The position numbers and the translations under genes are program-made. A model generated the notes under the pieces. That model saw only the letters and a program-made list of their open reading frames with translations, ran no database searches and was not told the DNA's origin. Below, one piece after another: positions 7,201 to 14,952 of a stretch of 24,697 nt of DNA. This DNA comes from JBBRLG01 sp038231495 (lineage in GTDB: Bacteria; Planctomycetota; Planctomycetia; Gemmatales; Gemmataceae). The stretch is from positions 1-24,697 of the forward strand of contig JBBRLG010000031.1 in NCBI GenBank assembly GCA_038231495.1. The letters run 5' to 3'. Position 1 is the stretch's first letter. Each line of letters begins with the position of its first letter.

Positions 7201-9292
7201 CGGCATCCCGGCCGTCTGGACCGAAGTGGGCAAGGGGCTGAAGCCGGCGGACCCCAATGACCTCGAACGCCGAGCGGTGCCGCGGGACAAGGCCCGGCCG
7301 GACACCCCGGTCGAGATCGAGTACGTTCTTAAACCGGAGGCCGTACCGGGGACGGGGGCCGCCAAGGAGGACAGCGATTACGATTTCTACGGCTTCTTCC
7401 GGGGCCGCGTCGAAAAGTTGCACACGAAGGTGGTGCTGCACCACCGGCCGGAAATCACGTCGTACCTGCCGGAGTTCCCGCCCGAGGCGAGCCTCCTGAT
7501 CCGGGCCGACCCGCGCGACTACGACCGCTTCGCCGCGGCGAACAGCGAGCTGGTGATTGTGCTCGACTTCTCCGGCAGCATGACGCTTCCGACAAAGGAA
7601 ACCGCGGGCAAAAACCCCGAACGGAGCCGCAAATACGAAGCGCTGGCGGCTCTGCAAAAATGTCTGACCCAGGTGCCGCGGGGGGTCCACGTCACCCTGT
7701 TGACCTTTAGTGAAGAAGGGGGCGGCAACCGCATCAACCCGCAATGGAAACAAGTCGAGTGGGATCCGTCGTCCGAGGCCGTGGCCGAACGCATCGACAA
7801 GTTGCGCCTGCTGACGCCGGCGGGTGAAACGCCCCTGGCGCGGGCGACGGCGGAAGCCAAGGATTATTTCACGCCGGGCTTCGACGGTGCCAAGACCGTC
7901 CTGGTGATAACGGACGGCGGTGATAGCGAATTCCCCAATCCGCCGGACGAAACCGGACAGCGCTACATCGACAAATACGGCTCCATGCGCCAATTCCTGA
8001 GCAAGCAGTACCTCAACTCCGGCATCAAGGTGAACGCAATTGGCATCGAAACGGATTCACTCGTCGGCAGGGAGAAAAAGGGGCTGGACGAATACCGGCC
8101 GGCGATCAAGGCTCTGGGAGGTGAGTTCGTGCCGGTGGAGGACCGTGTGGCATTGACGGCGAAGATCGAGAAGTTCCTGATGCCGGTCCGCTACCGGGTG
8201 GACGGCGAGGGCGGCAAGGAGAGCGGCACCGTACCACCGGGGAAGATCCCGGAGGACGGGGCGGACCTGACCCGCAGCGGCCACGACGAGCACTGGATTC
8301 GCGGCTTGATACCCGGCACGTTCATGGTGAGTATGCAAACCCACCGCCTGAGCAAGAAGGCGATCAACCAGCGCGTGCGGCTGGAGGGCGGCGACGCCCT
8401 GGTACTGCGCCTGTTGCCCGTACCGAACAGCACCAAGGATTTCGTGTTGCGCCGCGAGTTGTACGGCGAGTCGGACGACATCAAGAATCGGAACAACGTC
8501 CTCACCCGCGCGGCGACGGACCCCGCGTGGCTGCTGTCCGTGCTGCAAAACCAGCTGGAGGAGAACGGCCGCAAAGTCCACCCCTTGCACCTCATGACGG
8601 CGATCGAGAAACGCTATGTGCCCGGCAATAAAGCGGAAGCGGTGGGCGTCGCGCGGCCGCGCTTCGTGTGGTTCAACGTCGGCACGAAGGAAGCGCCGGA
8701 CAAGCTGGCACCGGGCGGGTTGCGCTTCTACCCGCTGCCGGACTACCCGGCGCCGGCGTACAGCCTGGACCTGGCGGAGTGGGTGCGGGGTACGGAGCCG
8801 GTGCTACAGGCGTGGTGGACCGAGGACCTGCCGCCGGTCCGCAAAATCCTCACGGCCGACGAGGCCGGCAAGCGGTTGATGGACCTCAAGCAGTACGGCC
8901 CGATGAAAGTGCAGCCGACCGACAAGGACGAGGCGACGCGCGTGGTGGTCGAGAGCATCGTCCACCAACGCCGGGCGGTTGAAAAGAAGCCGGGCGACGC
9001 GCTTGCCGACGTGGACTGCGTGGTGGTGCGGCTGCGCTGGGACCCGGAACGGCCGACGCCGTTCTACGTGCTGCCGCCGGACGAGTTGGGGGCGACGGGA
9101 TCGGAGCACAAGTTCTACCTGGAGGCGGGCAAGTACACGGGCGTCTTTTTTAACGTGAGTCCGGAAAAGCTCAAGGCGCTGGACCATTTGCCCATCTACT
9201 CGGTGGAGGACATGAAGTTGAAGGCGCGGCGGCTGCCCGGCGGGTTGCCGCTCGGCGTGCCGAATGAAAGCAAGCGGCCGCCGAAGCCGTAG
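4211..9292 (+). CDS. Membrane-anchored pseudo-caspase with vWA domain (1693 aa)
   Basis: This is a very large protein with a Lys/Arg-rich N-terminus and one transmembrane helix (about residues 52-74). Residues about 80-315 follow the caspase (peptidase C14) pattern: VVVYFAVHGG with His157 in the catalytic-His position, then LLVLDATAAG at 202-211, where the expected LDACHSG Cys is Thr208, then SSDEDQ...FFLEGLKG and a closing NRAALQTP. The catalytic dyad is therefore incomplete and the domain is probably a non-proteolytic pseudoenzyme. A long charged helical region spans about 320-1090. A vWA domain (about 1112-1310) has a complete MIDAS: Asp1119, Ser1121, Ser1123, Thr1207 and Asp1235. Such domains bind a divalent metal and protein ligands. 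The last 380 residues match no family I know. Start: ATG with a weak GGTGG upstream. Topology is probably N-in, placing the bulk outside the cytoplasm (inference). Confidence 0.88.
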   Translation: MPANNPLQPKRSWKDSKPADARTGAGQRGWKKEQAAAGDGSKGPLLTRRGKIGIAVGGLMVCLVGIVVAILLMQRRDPPRFVLIGAGYEPNLAVPDNVFGVRGLDDLQAWTEEYNGGSNAKNAIEVKRKTLVTTEDPLDEALKNCKSPTVVVYFAVHGGTEGQGEFLVPDDANMRTGGFKAYPLSTVLAALKDKLPAKTKKLLVLDATAAGPDAALGLIHSDFVRTLKADQAALQGVPNLAVLLSSDEDQRSWGSEEWGTTIFGHFFLEGLKGAASKQGVVTTKSLADYVAKEVTPWARDNRAALQTPILLDTQNVADDTALALIEFSAYKQPDPKELAKFTEPAGLREAWKKRAELAALQPSPAVYTPHLWRQYLDTLKRYEDLLRKNSPAAATLAGDLGTLATRMREAQGIPFDALGNSLAMPAAFGWSLDPAAMASTKKEFDARWLAMKMPEDVARLLQEWQTKTEDQRQRRLLRLRLEALLLAKAQESEANFGTVCLVLAHPAVRDAGAPSYPAEAYFALMLNRYLPVKGRDWPAVQKVLAVRLQAEEAALGLNFKGDDKLPAYSEQVLPWISSGAAKFADDRESVERGDYYRTVGEDLLFASPGKAAGVADTGKAANDYALLQKKATTVREALDARDHALAELPYYTAWLATLPVIEERDDEAPCVGLWEKVHALCALLDRPAFGKIDELEKPTREVRAGLDALAAKFNRAVPAGKAITQQAWKDADNALLVPFLDADQRMELLNQLRVAGHRLNAEPSPLDGLSKEKNQLDEKAGSQRRGRLALAQLGKDYGSKELDGAVNKPGEMWGKSLAEAGERVAKAYRDLAQDVYRRTEEGRTAPLKEARDKLRTGALEARLLPGAAPQKWTGLDPVGENRRVGLHDLLAYQTRRTFNDYWAGGTDPKQPYYRLAGQVYLSAAKALVTGDGMPDEVQKPRLTEFAELTELLGEPDGLTVGWFDGREIRPGPAKLHVTDEDLVSRSFTLKKEKKAPDGIPAVWTEVGKGLKPADPNDLERRAVPRDKARPDTPVEIEYVLKPEAVPGTGAAKEDSDYDFYGFFRGRVEKLHTKVVLHHRPEITSYLPEFPPEASLLIRADPRDYDRFAAANSELVIVLDFSGSMTLPTKETAGKNPERSRKYEALAALQKCLTQVPRGVHVTLLTFSEEGGGNRINPQWKQVEWDPSSEAVAERIDKLRLLTPAGETPLARATAEAKDYFTPGFDGAKTVLVITDGGDSEFPNPPDETGQRYIDKYGSMRQFLSKQYLNSGIKVNAIGIETDSLVGREKKGLDEYRPAIKALGGEFVPVEDRVALTAKIEKFLMPVRYRVDGEGGKESGTVPPGKIPEDGADLTRSGHDEHWIRGLIPGTFMVSMQTHRLSKKAINQRVRLEGGDALVLRLLPVPNSTKDFVLRRELYGESDDIKNRNNVLTRAATDPAWLLSVLQNQLEENGRKVHPLHLMTAIEKRYVPGNKAEAVGVARPRFVWFNVGTKEAPDKLAPGGLRFYPLPDYPAPAYSLDLAEWVRGTEPVLQAWWTEDLPPVRKILTADEAGKRLMDLKQYGPMKVQPTDKDEATRVVVESIVHQRRAVEKKPGDALADVDCVVVRLRWDPERPTPFYVLPPDELGATGSEHKFYLEAGKYTGVFFNVSPEKLKALDHLPIYSVEDMKLKARRLPGGLPLGVPNESKRPPKP

Positions 9293-9314
9293 GGCGCGGT
9301 AAGAATCGACGCAT

Positions 9315-9387
9315 TGGCGAGCGTCGGGGCGTAAGCCCGACGTGCGCGGGTAAAATGCACGTCGGGCTTACGCCCCGACGCTCGCCA
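9315..9387. repeat. Perfect 31-bp inverted repeat
   Basis: Arms at 9315-9345 and 9357-9387 are perfect reverse complements over 31 bases with an 11-nt loop. The arm begins TGGCGAGCGTCGGGGCGTAA. It lies between the two caspase-like genes, 23 bases after the first stop. It could form a very stable hairpin (attenuator, terminator or mRNA stabiliser) or be a copy of a dispersed palindromic family. The arm start resembles the 18-bp repeat seen at 3058 and 24656. Confidence 0.9.
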
Positions 9388-9449
9388 GGCTTTGAGCCGT
9401 AGTGAGTTTGAAAGGCAAGCGAAAAGCACCCCGACAGAAAACAAGTCAC

Positions 9450-11942
9450 ATGACGAACGCATCCCCGCACGGGGCACACAAATGGCAGACTCCCAAGGCG
9501 CGCGCGGCGTCGGGCCGGCCGGCGAAAGGCCGGTCGCGGCGACCCCTGGTGATCGCCATTCTGTTCGCCATGCTGGCACTGGGCGGAGCGCTGGTCGCGC
9601 TGCTCTTCTACCGTCAGCAAGTGCCGGACGCACTGCTCGTCATCGCCCGCGTGGACCAGTATGACGACGACCGGTTGCCCATCAGTCCGTGGGGCGACAC
9701 CGACCGCAGTGCCCTCAAAGGGATCATCCGTAAAGAGCAAGATGTATTCACCAGCCAGGATCGCGCCCTGCTGTTGCCGGCCCTCAAGACGTTGGGGCAA
9801 AAGCAAAAGGACCAGCCGCTCATCATCTATTTGTGCGCCTACGCGGTCGGCACCGAAGACGGCGGCGTCGCGGTGTTGCCGGCCAAGGCGCGTCTCGACG
9901 ACCCCCGGACGTGGCTGCCGCTGCCGGAGGTCCTCGACGCCGTGACCGCCAACCCGGCACCGCACCTACTATTGCTCCTGGACCTGGCCCAACCCTGCAC
10001 CGCGCCCCACGACGGCCTGTTGCGCAACGACGTGGTCGAGCGGTTGAAGCCACTCCTGGAGAAGGCCGTGCAGGACCACCCGAAGTTGCAGGTGTTAACG
10101 TCCTGTGCGGCGGGTCAGGTGTCGCTGTCGTCGGAGGAGTTGGGGCACACGGCGTTTGCCTACTATGTGGCAAGGGGGCTGCAAGGGCACGCGGACGGTT
10201 GCCTGCCCGGCCGGCCGCCGGACCACCTTGTCGGCGTGCAGGAGTTGCAAAGCTACGTCACGGCGCAGGTAGATCGCTGGGCCGCGCACAACCGCGGCAG
10301 CCGGCAAACGCCCCAATTCTTCGCCAACCCCGCCGACGCGGACTACGGCTTGAAGACGGTGGAGTCGCCGCCGAACGACCCGCCGACCCCACCGGCGGTC
10401 GAATACCCGGACTTCTTGCAACGCCCCTGGAAGGAACGCGATCGCTGGTGGAAGGACCGCGTCAGCCGCACGCCGCCGCCGCTGTACCGGAGCCTTCAGG
10501 ACGAGGCGCTGCGGGCCGAGGCCCGCTGGCGCGGCGGCGAGGGCGAGGCCGACCTCAAGGCATTCCTGGACCCGCGCGTGGACCGCTTCGCCTCGCGCCG
10601 GCGCGAACAGAAGATCGGTCCCGAAGCCGCGGAACCCCTGTCCCTGGCCCAGGCCCAGGCCAGCGCCAGGGGACAAGTGGCGACCGTGCCGCTCGACGAC
10701 GCGCCGCGCGACCTGCGCGAACTGGCCACGGTGTACGCGCTGGCCAGTCCGACGGCCGCCAAGCCCAATCCCAACGAAAAGGACACCGCCCGCCTGGGCA
10801 AGGAGACGGAGGCGGTGCGCAAGAAGTACGGGACGACGCCTTTCGACCTGGCCTGGACGGTCTGGACGGTCGCCGTCGCCGAGCGGACGCCGCAGCCGGA
10901 ACAGTTGCGCTGCTGGTACGGCCTGCTGGCGGAGGAGGGCAAACCGCCGCCGGTGTACGCCGAGTTGCGCTTTCTCAAGCGGCTGCTCGAACTGAAGGTT
11001 GAAAAGCCGGCGGACTGGCCGGCGGCGGCTGTCGGCAAGGGGCTGGAACTGACCGACTGGGCGGAAAAGGTCGAGGCCGGCAGTCCGGACACGCAGCCGT
11101 GGCTCAAGGAGGCTTACGCCCAGGCGGTGCAGGACCGGCGGGCGGCGGAGGAGTTGTTCTTTAACGCGCCGCCCGCGAAACGGGGCGACGCGCTGAAGGC
11201 GCTGGACGACGCGGCGGGCCGGTACCGCGAATTGCACGAACGGCTGACGGTCTTGAACGACGGTCGACGGCTGCGCGACGAGGGGTTGGTGTTCCTGTCG
11301 GGGTACGCGTCCTACCTGGAAGTGGACGACGCCAACGCCAAGGTTTGGGAAGAAGCGGTGGGGGCGACGCGCGAGCTGGACGACTTGCTGGGGCGGCCGG
11401 CGGAGGGTGGGTCCGTGCCGCCGGCGACGCTGCTGCGGCTGAACGAGCTGGTGACGGTCCTGCGTAATAATCTCAAGAAATTGCGGCAGTCGCCCGACGC
11501 GACGTGGGTGACGCGGCCGATTGACCCAAGTAAGCCCGTCGGCGGTGCCGATTTGATGAAGATGAGTGCCCTCTTGCAACTGCCTAGCTGGACGTTGCCG
11601 GAGCGCCTGACCCTGTGGGCCAACTACCGCGCCGCCGGGGCACGGGTGGCGCAGGGACTGAGCGACGACGGCAAGTCGTCCGTGGCCCTGGTGTCCAACG
11701 AAGGAGCCGTCAGCCGGGAGCGCGAACGGGCGCTGGTGCGGGCGCGGACCTCGACGGCCTTATTGAAGTTGGCCCGGTCGGCGGAAGCCGGGCAGGTGGA
11801 AGCGGAATTGCAGAAGTTGCAACGGGCGCGCGCGGGGACCGACCGCGCCGCCGAGGAAGCCGCCTGGCAGTCGCTTGGCCGGGCACTGCGGCAGGCGTGG
11901 AAACAGGCCGACGCGGACCGGTCCCGGAGCGGAGCGAATTGA
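9450..11942 (+). CDS. Membrane-anchored degenerate caspase-like protein (830 aa)
   Basis: This is a paralogue in layout of the preceding gene: basic N-terminus, one transmembrane helix (about residues 33-54), a caspase-like region (about 60-300) and a long helical, charged C-terminal part. Where caspases have Y-F-S-G-H-G this protein has Y-L-C-A-Y-A, so the catalytic His is Tyr131. In the LDACHSG strand it reads LLDLAQPC, so the catalytic Cys is Ala180. The later conserved segment (SCAAGQVSLSSEE..., AYYVARGLQG) and the NRGSRQTP closure are kept, which supports the fold assignment. No vWA domain follows. The start at 9450 was preferred because its N-terminus aligns with that of the first protein (a Trp, then K..A in both). 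A GTG at 9402 would add 16 residues but lies in what looks like repeat-derived sequence. Proteolysis is very unlikely; a regulatory or scaffolding role is inferred. Confidence 0.83.
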   Translation: MTNASPHGAHKWQTPKARAASGRPAKGRSRRPLVIAILFAMLALGGALVALLFYRQQVPDALLVIARVDQYDDDRLPISPWGDTDRSALKGIIRKEQDVFTSQDRALLLPALKTLGQKQKDQPLIIYLCAYAVGTEDGGVAVLPAKARLDDPRTWLPLPEVLDAVTANPAPHLLLLLDLAQPCTAPHDGLLRNDVVERLKPLLEKAVQDHPKLQVLTSCAAGQVSLSSEELGHTAFAYYVARGLQGHADGCLPGRPPDHLVGVQELQSYVTAQVDRWAAHNRGSRQTPQFFANPADADYGLKTVESPPNDPPTPPAVEYPDFLQRPWKERDRWWKDRVSRTPPPLYRSLQDEALRAEARWRGGEGEADLKAFLDPRVDRFASRRREQKIGPEAAEPLSLAQAQASARGQVATVPLDDAPRDLRELATVYALASPTAAKPNPNEKDTARLGKETEAVRKKYGTTPFDLAWTVWTVAVAERTPQPEQLRCWYGLLAEEGKPPPVYAELRFLKRLLELKVEKPADWPAAAVGKGLELTDWAEKVEAGSPDTQPWLKEAYAQAVQDRRAAEELFFNAPPAKRGDALKALDDAAGRYRELHERLTVLNDGRRLRDEGLVFLSGYASYLEVDDANAKVWEEAVGATRELDDLLGRPAEGGSVPPATLLRLNELVTVLRNNLKKLRQSPDATWVTRPIDPSKPVGGADLMKMSALLQLPSWTLPERLTLWANYRAAGARVAQGLSDDGKSSVALVSNEGAVSRERERALVRARTSTALLKLARSAEAGQVEAELQKLQRARAGTDRAAEEAAWQSLGRALRQAWKQADADRSRSGAN

Positions 11943-11987
11943 ACTCGTAAATATACTCAGGGTGGCAGCCTGTGGCACAATGGTCGC

Positions 11988-12051
11988 CGTAGCCACAAGC
12001 GGCTCGCTTGTGGGCTTGCCGCCGCCCACAAGCGCGCCGCTTGTGGCTACG
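11988..12051. repeat. 27-bp inverted repeat with one mismatch
   Basis: Arms at 11988-12014 and 12025-12051 pair over 27 bases with a single mismatch around a 10-nt loop. The outer end is CGTAGCCACAAGC. A second palindrome starting with the same CGTAGCC lies three bases further on. Both sit in the 240-base gap between the second caspase-like gene and the exported beta-rich protein gene. Confidence 0.9.
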
Positions 12052-12054
12052 GGG

Positions 12055-12125
12055 CGTAGCCGCCTTCGCCAGAATGCGGGTCTGCCCCGTGTCCGAGAGC
12101 TTGCATTCTGGCGAAGGCGGCTACG
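12055..12125. repeat. Perfect 23-bp inverted repeat
   Basis: Arms at 12055-12077 and 12103-12125 are perfect reverse complements over 23 bases with a 25-nt loop. The arm begins CGTAGCCGCCTTCGCC. It shares the terminal CGTAGCC...GGCTACG with the adjacent palindrome but differs inside, as expected for related small palindromic elements. Confidence 0.9.
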
Positions 12126-12182
12126 CGGCGTCGTGTCCGTCTGAGTTGCATATAAGAACCTACACCGAAGATTGGAGACCCC

Positions 12183-14120
12183 ATGATGCCAACCCACGCC
12201 CGCGGTCTTTACCGATTCGCGTTGCCACTACTGTTACTGCCGATCCTGTGCGCGGCCCCGGCCCGTGCCGCCGAAAAGGGGCAATTCAAACTCTGGTTCA
12301 GCCTGACGTCAAACTCCGCCGATGCGAAGGATTTTACGCTCCTACGGCCCAACCAGACCCAGGATCTGTATCTCTTCGTAAAAAGCACCGCGACCGCGGA
12401 CGAAGAAGTGACCGTGGAGGTCCTGGCTGGTGACAAGCCGATCGAGGGCGGCACCGTCACGTTCGTGGCGGCGAAGGGTTTCACCCTCGTCCGGCTGGGC
12501 AAGGCGGCACCTGCGGGGGAGAAGCCCCTGGCGCCGCCGGCCCCTGGCGCACCGCCGCCCCCGCCGCCGGAACTGGCGCCCCTGACCGGCGCGTTGAAGT
12601 TCACCCTGCGCGGCAAGGACAAGGACGGCAAACCGGTTGACCTCGAAGAAGTGACGAACGTCGCCGTCGCCAAGCCGAGCAAGTACGTGGAGATCTCCGC
12701 AAAGTCGTACAAGCTGGACGTGAACGCCGACATCAAGAACCGGCTCGAATTCAAGATTAAAGCCGGCTCCAATTTTCCGGGCGGCACCAAGTGTCGGGTG
12801 GAATTGGTCCTCGACCCCAACCGCATCCCCGGCCTCGTCGAAGGGCCGCGGGAGGGCAACTGGGGCGGGTTCCTCCAAAACCCCGGCGACGTGTTGACCC
12901 TGCGGGCGGACAACCTGAAGTTCGACGACACGGGTGCCAAGCCCGACGCCTCGACCAACGGCCTCGTGTACCTGACCATCGACGGTTACGAGCGCGCCGT
13001 CATCTTCAACAGCAGTTTCCCCCGTAAGGCAGGCATCGAGGCCACGCTACAAGAGGTTCCCGACACCCAGACCATCGTCCGCCTCAAAGCGCCCGTGTTT
13101 GGCGATAACGCGAAGCCGTTCCCGGTGGCTCTCGAACTCGACAACACGCCGGATAAGTCGGTCACCGAGATCGGCCTTGACCGCTCCGGCGAGGGCACGT
13201 TTAGCACCAAAGCCAGCGAGATCACCGTCGTGGGCAGCGGTGACCGCAAGCAGCAGATCCTGGTCAACCCGGCTTTTCCGGGCCACGCACTCCAGCTGAA
13301 GACTATCGTCGCCGACTGGAACACGGTGTTGGACGTGGCCGACACCTTCGGCAAACGACTGTTGCGCTTCCGCCTGCTGAAGAGTCTGACGCCGGCCCCC
13401 GGCGACGAGGCGGGCAACCTGGCCACGTTCCTGGACATCGCCAAGGACAAGAGGGGCGCCAACGAAATCCTCGCCGAAGTAATCTTCGACGGCGCACCGG
13501 CCAAGCTGAAGTTCGTTGGCTTCCCGAAGCAGTTGGAGCGCGGCGCGCCGCTGCCGGTCAAGGCGTTGACGCCCGTGCCGGAGTCCGGCATCAAGGAGGT
13601 GGTGTTTTTCCTCGGCAAGCCGAGTCCGGACGGCAAGGCACCGCCCGACGCCGTGAAGGTTCGCGGCTTGCGGGTGGACGACAAGGCGCTCGACGCGAAG
13701 ACGGGCCTGTTTGAAGCGCGGCTGGACGCGCCGACGGACGCGAAGGGCAAGGTTGATGTGACGGCGCAAGTAACCAACGGTGCCGGCCTGGTCGCGACCG
13801 AGACGGTGCAGATCGAACTGATTCCCGCCAAGGGGGCCGCCGGCGGCGCGGCACCGGCCGGCAAGGCCAGCATCGAAGGCAAGGTGGTGCAGGGCGACCG
13901 CCCGCAGCCGAACCTTCCGGTCCTGTTGCGCGACGCTGCCGGCGGCGTGAAGGACACGACGATGACCGACGACAAGGGCGGCTTTCTCTTCAAGGAAGTG
14001 CTGCCGGGCACCTACCGCGTATTCGCCAGCAAGACCGGCGACAGCACCAAGGGTGAGACGATCGTGCAGGTGCAAGAGGGCCAGAAGAAAACGGACGTGT
14101 CGGTGAGTATCGTTCGCTGA
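12183..14120 (+). CDS. Exported beta-rich protein with carboxypeptidase-regulatory-like C-terminus
   Basis: This 645-aa protein begins with a signal peptide (about residues 1-30, hydrophobic PLLLLPILCAAPARA). A Pro-rich linker lies around residues 115-136. The rest is a long series of beta-strand-rich segments, probably Ig-like or similar domains. The last 90 residues (after a Gly/Ala linker near 550) have the carboxypeptidase-regulatory-like pattern: I-E-G-K-V, V-L-L-R-D, a T-T-M-T-D-D-K-G-G-F-L-F turn and L-P-G-T-Y-R-V. Such domains are non-enzymatic beta sandwiches common in secreted planctomycete proteins. The start is backed by GGAG at 12174-12177. It follows the two pseudo-caspase genes on the same strand after a palindrome-filled gap, so it may be an extracytoplasmic partner (inference). 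No lipobox or membrane anchor is visible. Confidence 0.85.
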   Translation: MMPTHARGLYRFALPLLLLPILCAAPARAAEKGQFKLWFSLTSNSADAKDFTLLRPNQTQDLYLFVKSTATADEEVTVEVLAGDKPIEGGTVTFVAAKGFTLVRLGKAAPAGEKPLAPPAPGAPPPPPPELAPLTGALKFTLRGKDKDGKPVDLEEVTNVAVAKPSKYVEISAKSYKLDVNADIKNRLEFKIKAGSNFPGGTKCRVELVLDPNRIPGLVEGPREGNWGGFLQNPGDVLTLRADNLKFDDTGAKPDASTNGLVYLTIDGYERAVIFNSSFPRKAGIEATLQEVPDTQTIVRLKAPVFGDNAKPFPVALELDNTPDKSVTEIGLDRSGEGTFSTKASEITVVGSGDRKQQILVNPAFPGHALQLKTIVADWNTVLDVADTFGKRLLRFRLLKSLTPAPGDEAGNLATFLDIAKDKRGANEILAEVIFDGAPAKLKFVGFPKQLERGAPLPVKALTPVPESGIKEVVFFLGKPSPDGKAPPDAVKVRGLRVDDKALDAKTGLFEARLDAPTDAKGKVDVTAQVTNGAGLVATETVQIELIPAKGAAGGAAPAGKASIEGKVVQGDRPQPNLPVLLRDAAGGVKDTTMTDDKGGFLFKEVLPGTYRVFASKTGDSTKGETIVQVQEGQKKTDVSVSIVR

Positions 14121-14130
14121 GGTAGGTAAA

Positions 14131-14198
14131 GAAGACCTCACGCAGAGGCGCGGAGAAAATGCCTTTGCATTTCCTCCGCGCCTCTGCGTGAGGTCTTC
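14131..14198. repeat. 32-bp inverted repeat with one mismatch
   Basis: Arms at 14131-14162 and 14167-14198 pair over 32 bases with one mismatch around a 4-nt loop. The arm contains CTCACGCAGAGGCGCGGAG. It starts 11 bases after the stop of the exported beta-rich protein gene and ends 28 bases before the Uma2 start. It could terminate the upstream transcript and isolate the Uma2 gene, or be a dispersed palindrome. Confidence 0.9.
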
Positions 14199-14226
14199 AT
14201 TCGTACATTCCTCTTCGGAGGCGGCC

Positions 14227-14904
14227 ATGAGTCGCGTGGCGTCGAAGTATGTTCCGTCGTCAGCCGGCAGCCTGGTATTGCCCGGCATCGACTGGCGCAC
14301 CTACAGCCGTTTGCTGCGCGTCTTTGCCGGAAGTCACGGCGTCCGGTTGACCTATGATCGGGGGAGTTTGGAGATCATGTCGCCGCTCCCGGAACACGAG
14401 GACGACGCCCGTTTCCTGGGCCGCCTGGTGACGGCTCTAACGGAGGAATTCGGACTGCCCTTGAAAGCCGCCGGATCGACGACGCTGCGCCGGCAGTTGC
14501 GCCGCCGTGGTATCGAGGCGGACGAAAGTTTCTGGATCGCCAACGCGCCGCGAATGCAGGGCCGACGCCGGCTGGACTTACGCACCGATCCCCCGCCCGA
14601 CCTGGCGGTTGAGGTGGACGTTAGCCGTAGTTCGCTCGACCGCTTGTCGATCTACGCCGTGCTGGGCGTTCCCGAAGTGTGGCGACTGGACGGCGATGCG
14701 CTGCTATTTTACGTCCTCAACGAAGACCGTGCCTATACGACGGCGGAGCGCAGCCGTTCGTTCCCGTTGATTACGCCGGTGGACTTATTGTCGTTTATCG
14801 CCCAGGCGCGCCAGGCGGGCGACCAGAACCCGGTAGTCCGCGACTTCCGCATTTGGGTGCGGCAGCAGCCGGACGCAGGCCAAGACCCGCCATCACTCGG
14901 GTAG
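14227..14904 (+). CDS. Uma2-family (DUF820) putative endonuclease
   Basis: This 225-aa protein carries the Uma2 pattern of the PD-(D/E)XK nuclease superfamily: W-x-x-Y at the start, G-S-L-E-I-M-S-P (about 46-53), an H-E-D-D-A-R-F-L-G-R-L-V helix, G-I-E-A-D-E-S-F-W (Asp99), then P-P-D-L-A-V-E-V-D-V-S (Asp125, Glu129) and Y-A-V-L-G-V-P-E-V-W-R-L-D. The family is often annotated as restriction-like endonuclease, but its cellular role is unclear; it is abundant in cyanobacteria and planctomycetes. The start at 14227 is supported by GGAGG at about 14217-14221. An in-frame upstream start at 14188 would fall inside the palindrome arm and is rejected. It is convergent with the aromatic catabolic operon and has no obvious operon partner. 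Confidence 0.88.
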   Translation: MSRVASKYVPSSAGSLVLPGIDWRTYSRLLRVFAGSHGVRLTYDRGSLEIMSPLPEHEDDARFLGRLVTALTEEFGLPLKAAGSTTLRRQLRRRGIEADESFWIANAPRMQGRRRLDLRTDPPPDLAVEVDVSRSSLDRLSIYAVLGVPEVWRLDGDALLFYVLNEDRAYTTAERSRSFPLITPVDLLSFIAQARQAGDQNPVVRDFRIWVRQQPDAGQDPPSLG

Positions 14905-14952
14905 CACGCATGTAGTTTCAGGCCGAGGCTGCGCCGCTCGAAACAAGCAACT

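Noticed and set aside
9402..9449. GTG start 16 codons upstream for the second caspase-like gene
   Set aside because: No ribosome binding site; the N-terminus from 9450 aligns better with the paralogue, and the GTG lies in an AGTGAGTTT string shared with the repeat near 24683.
10095..11579. Minus-strand open frame of 494 codons opposite the second caspase-like gene
   Set aside because: Composition dominated by Arg, Gln, Leu and Val as expected for an antisense shadow; the plus-strand protein has clear domain structure.
13047..14300. Minus-strand open frame of 417 codons opposite the exported beta-rich protein gene
   Set aside because: Antisense shadow that also runs through the palindrome at 14131-14198; no protein features.
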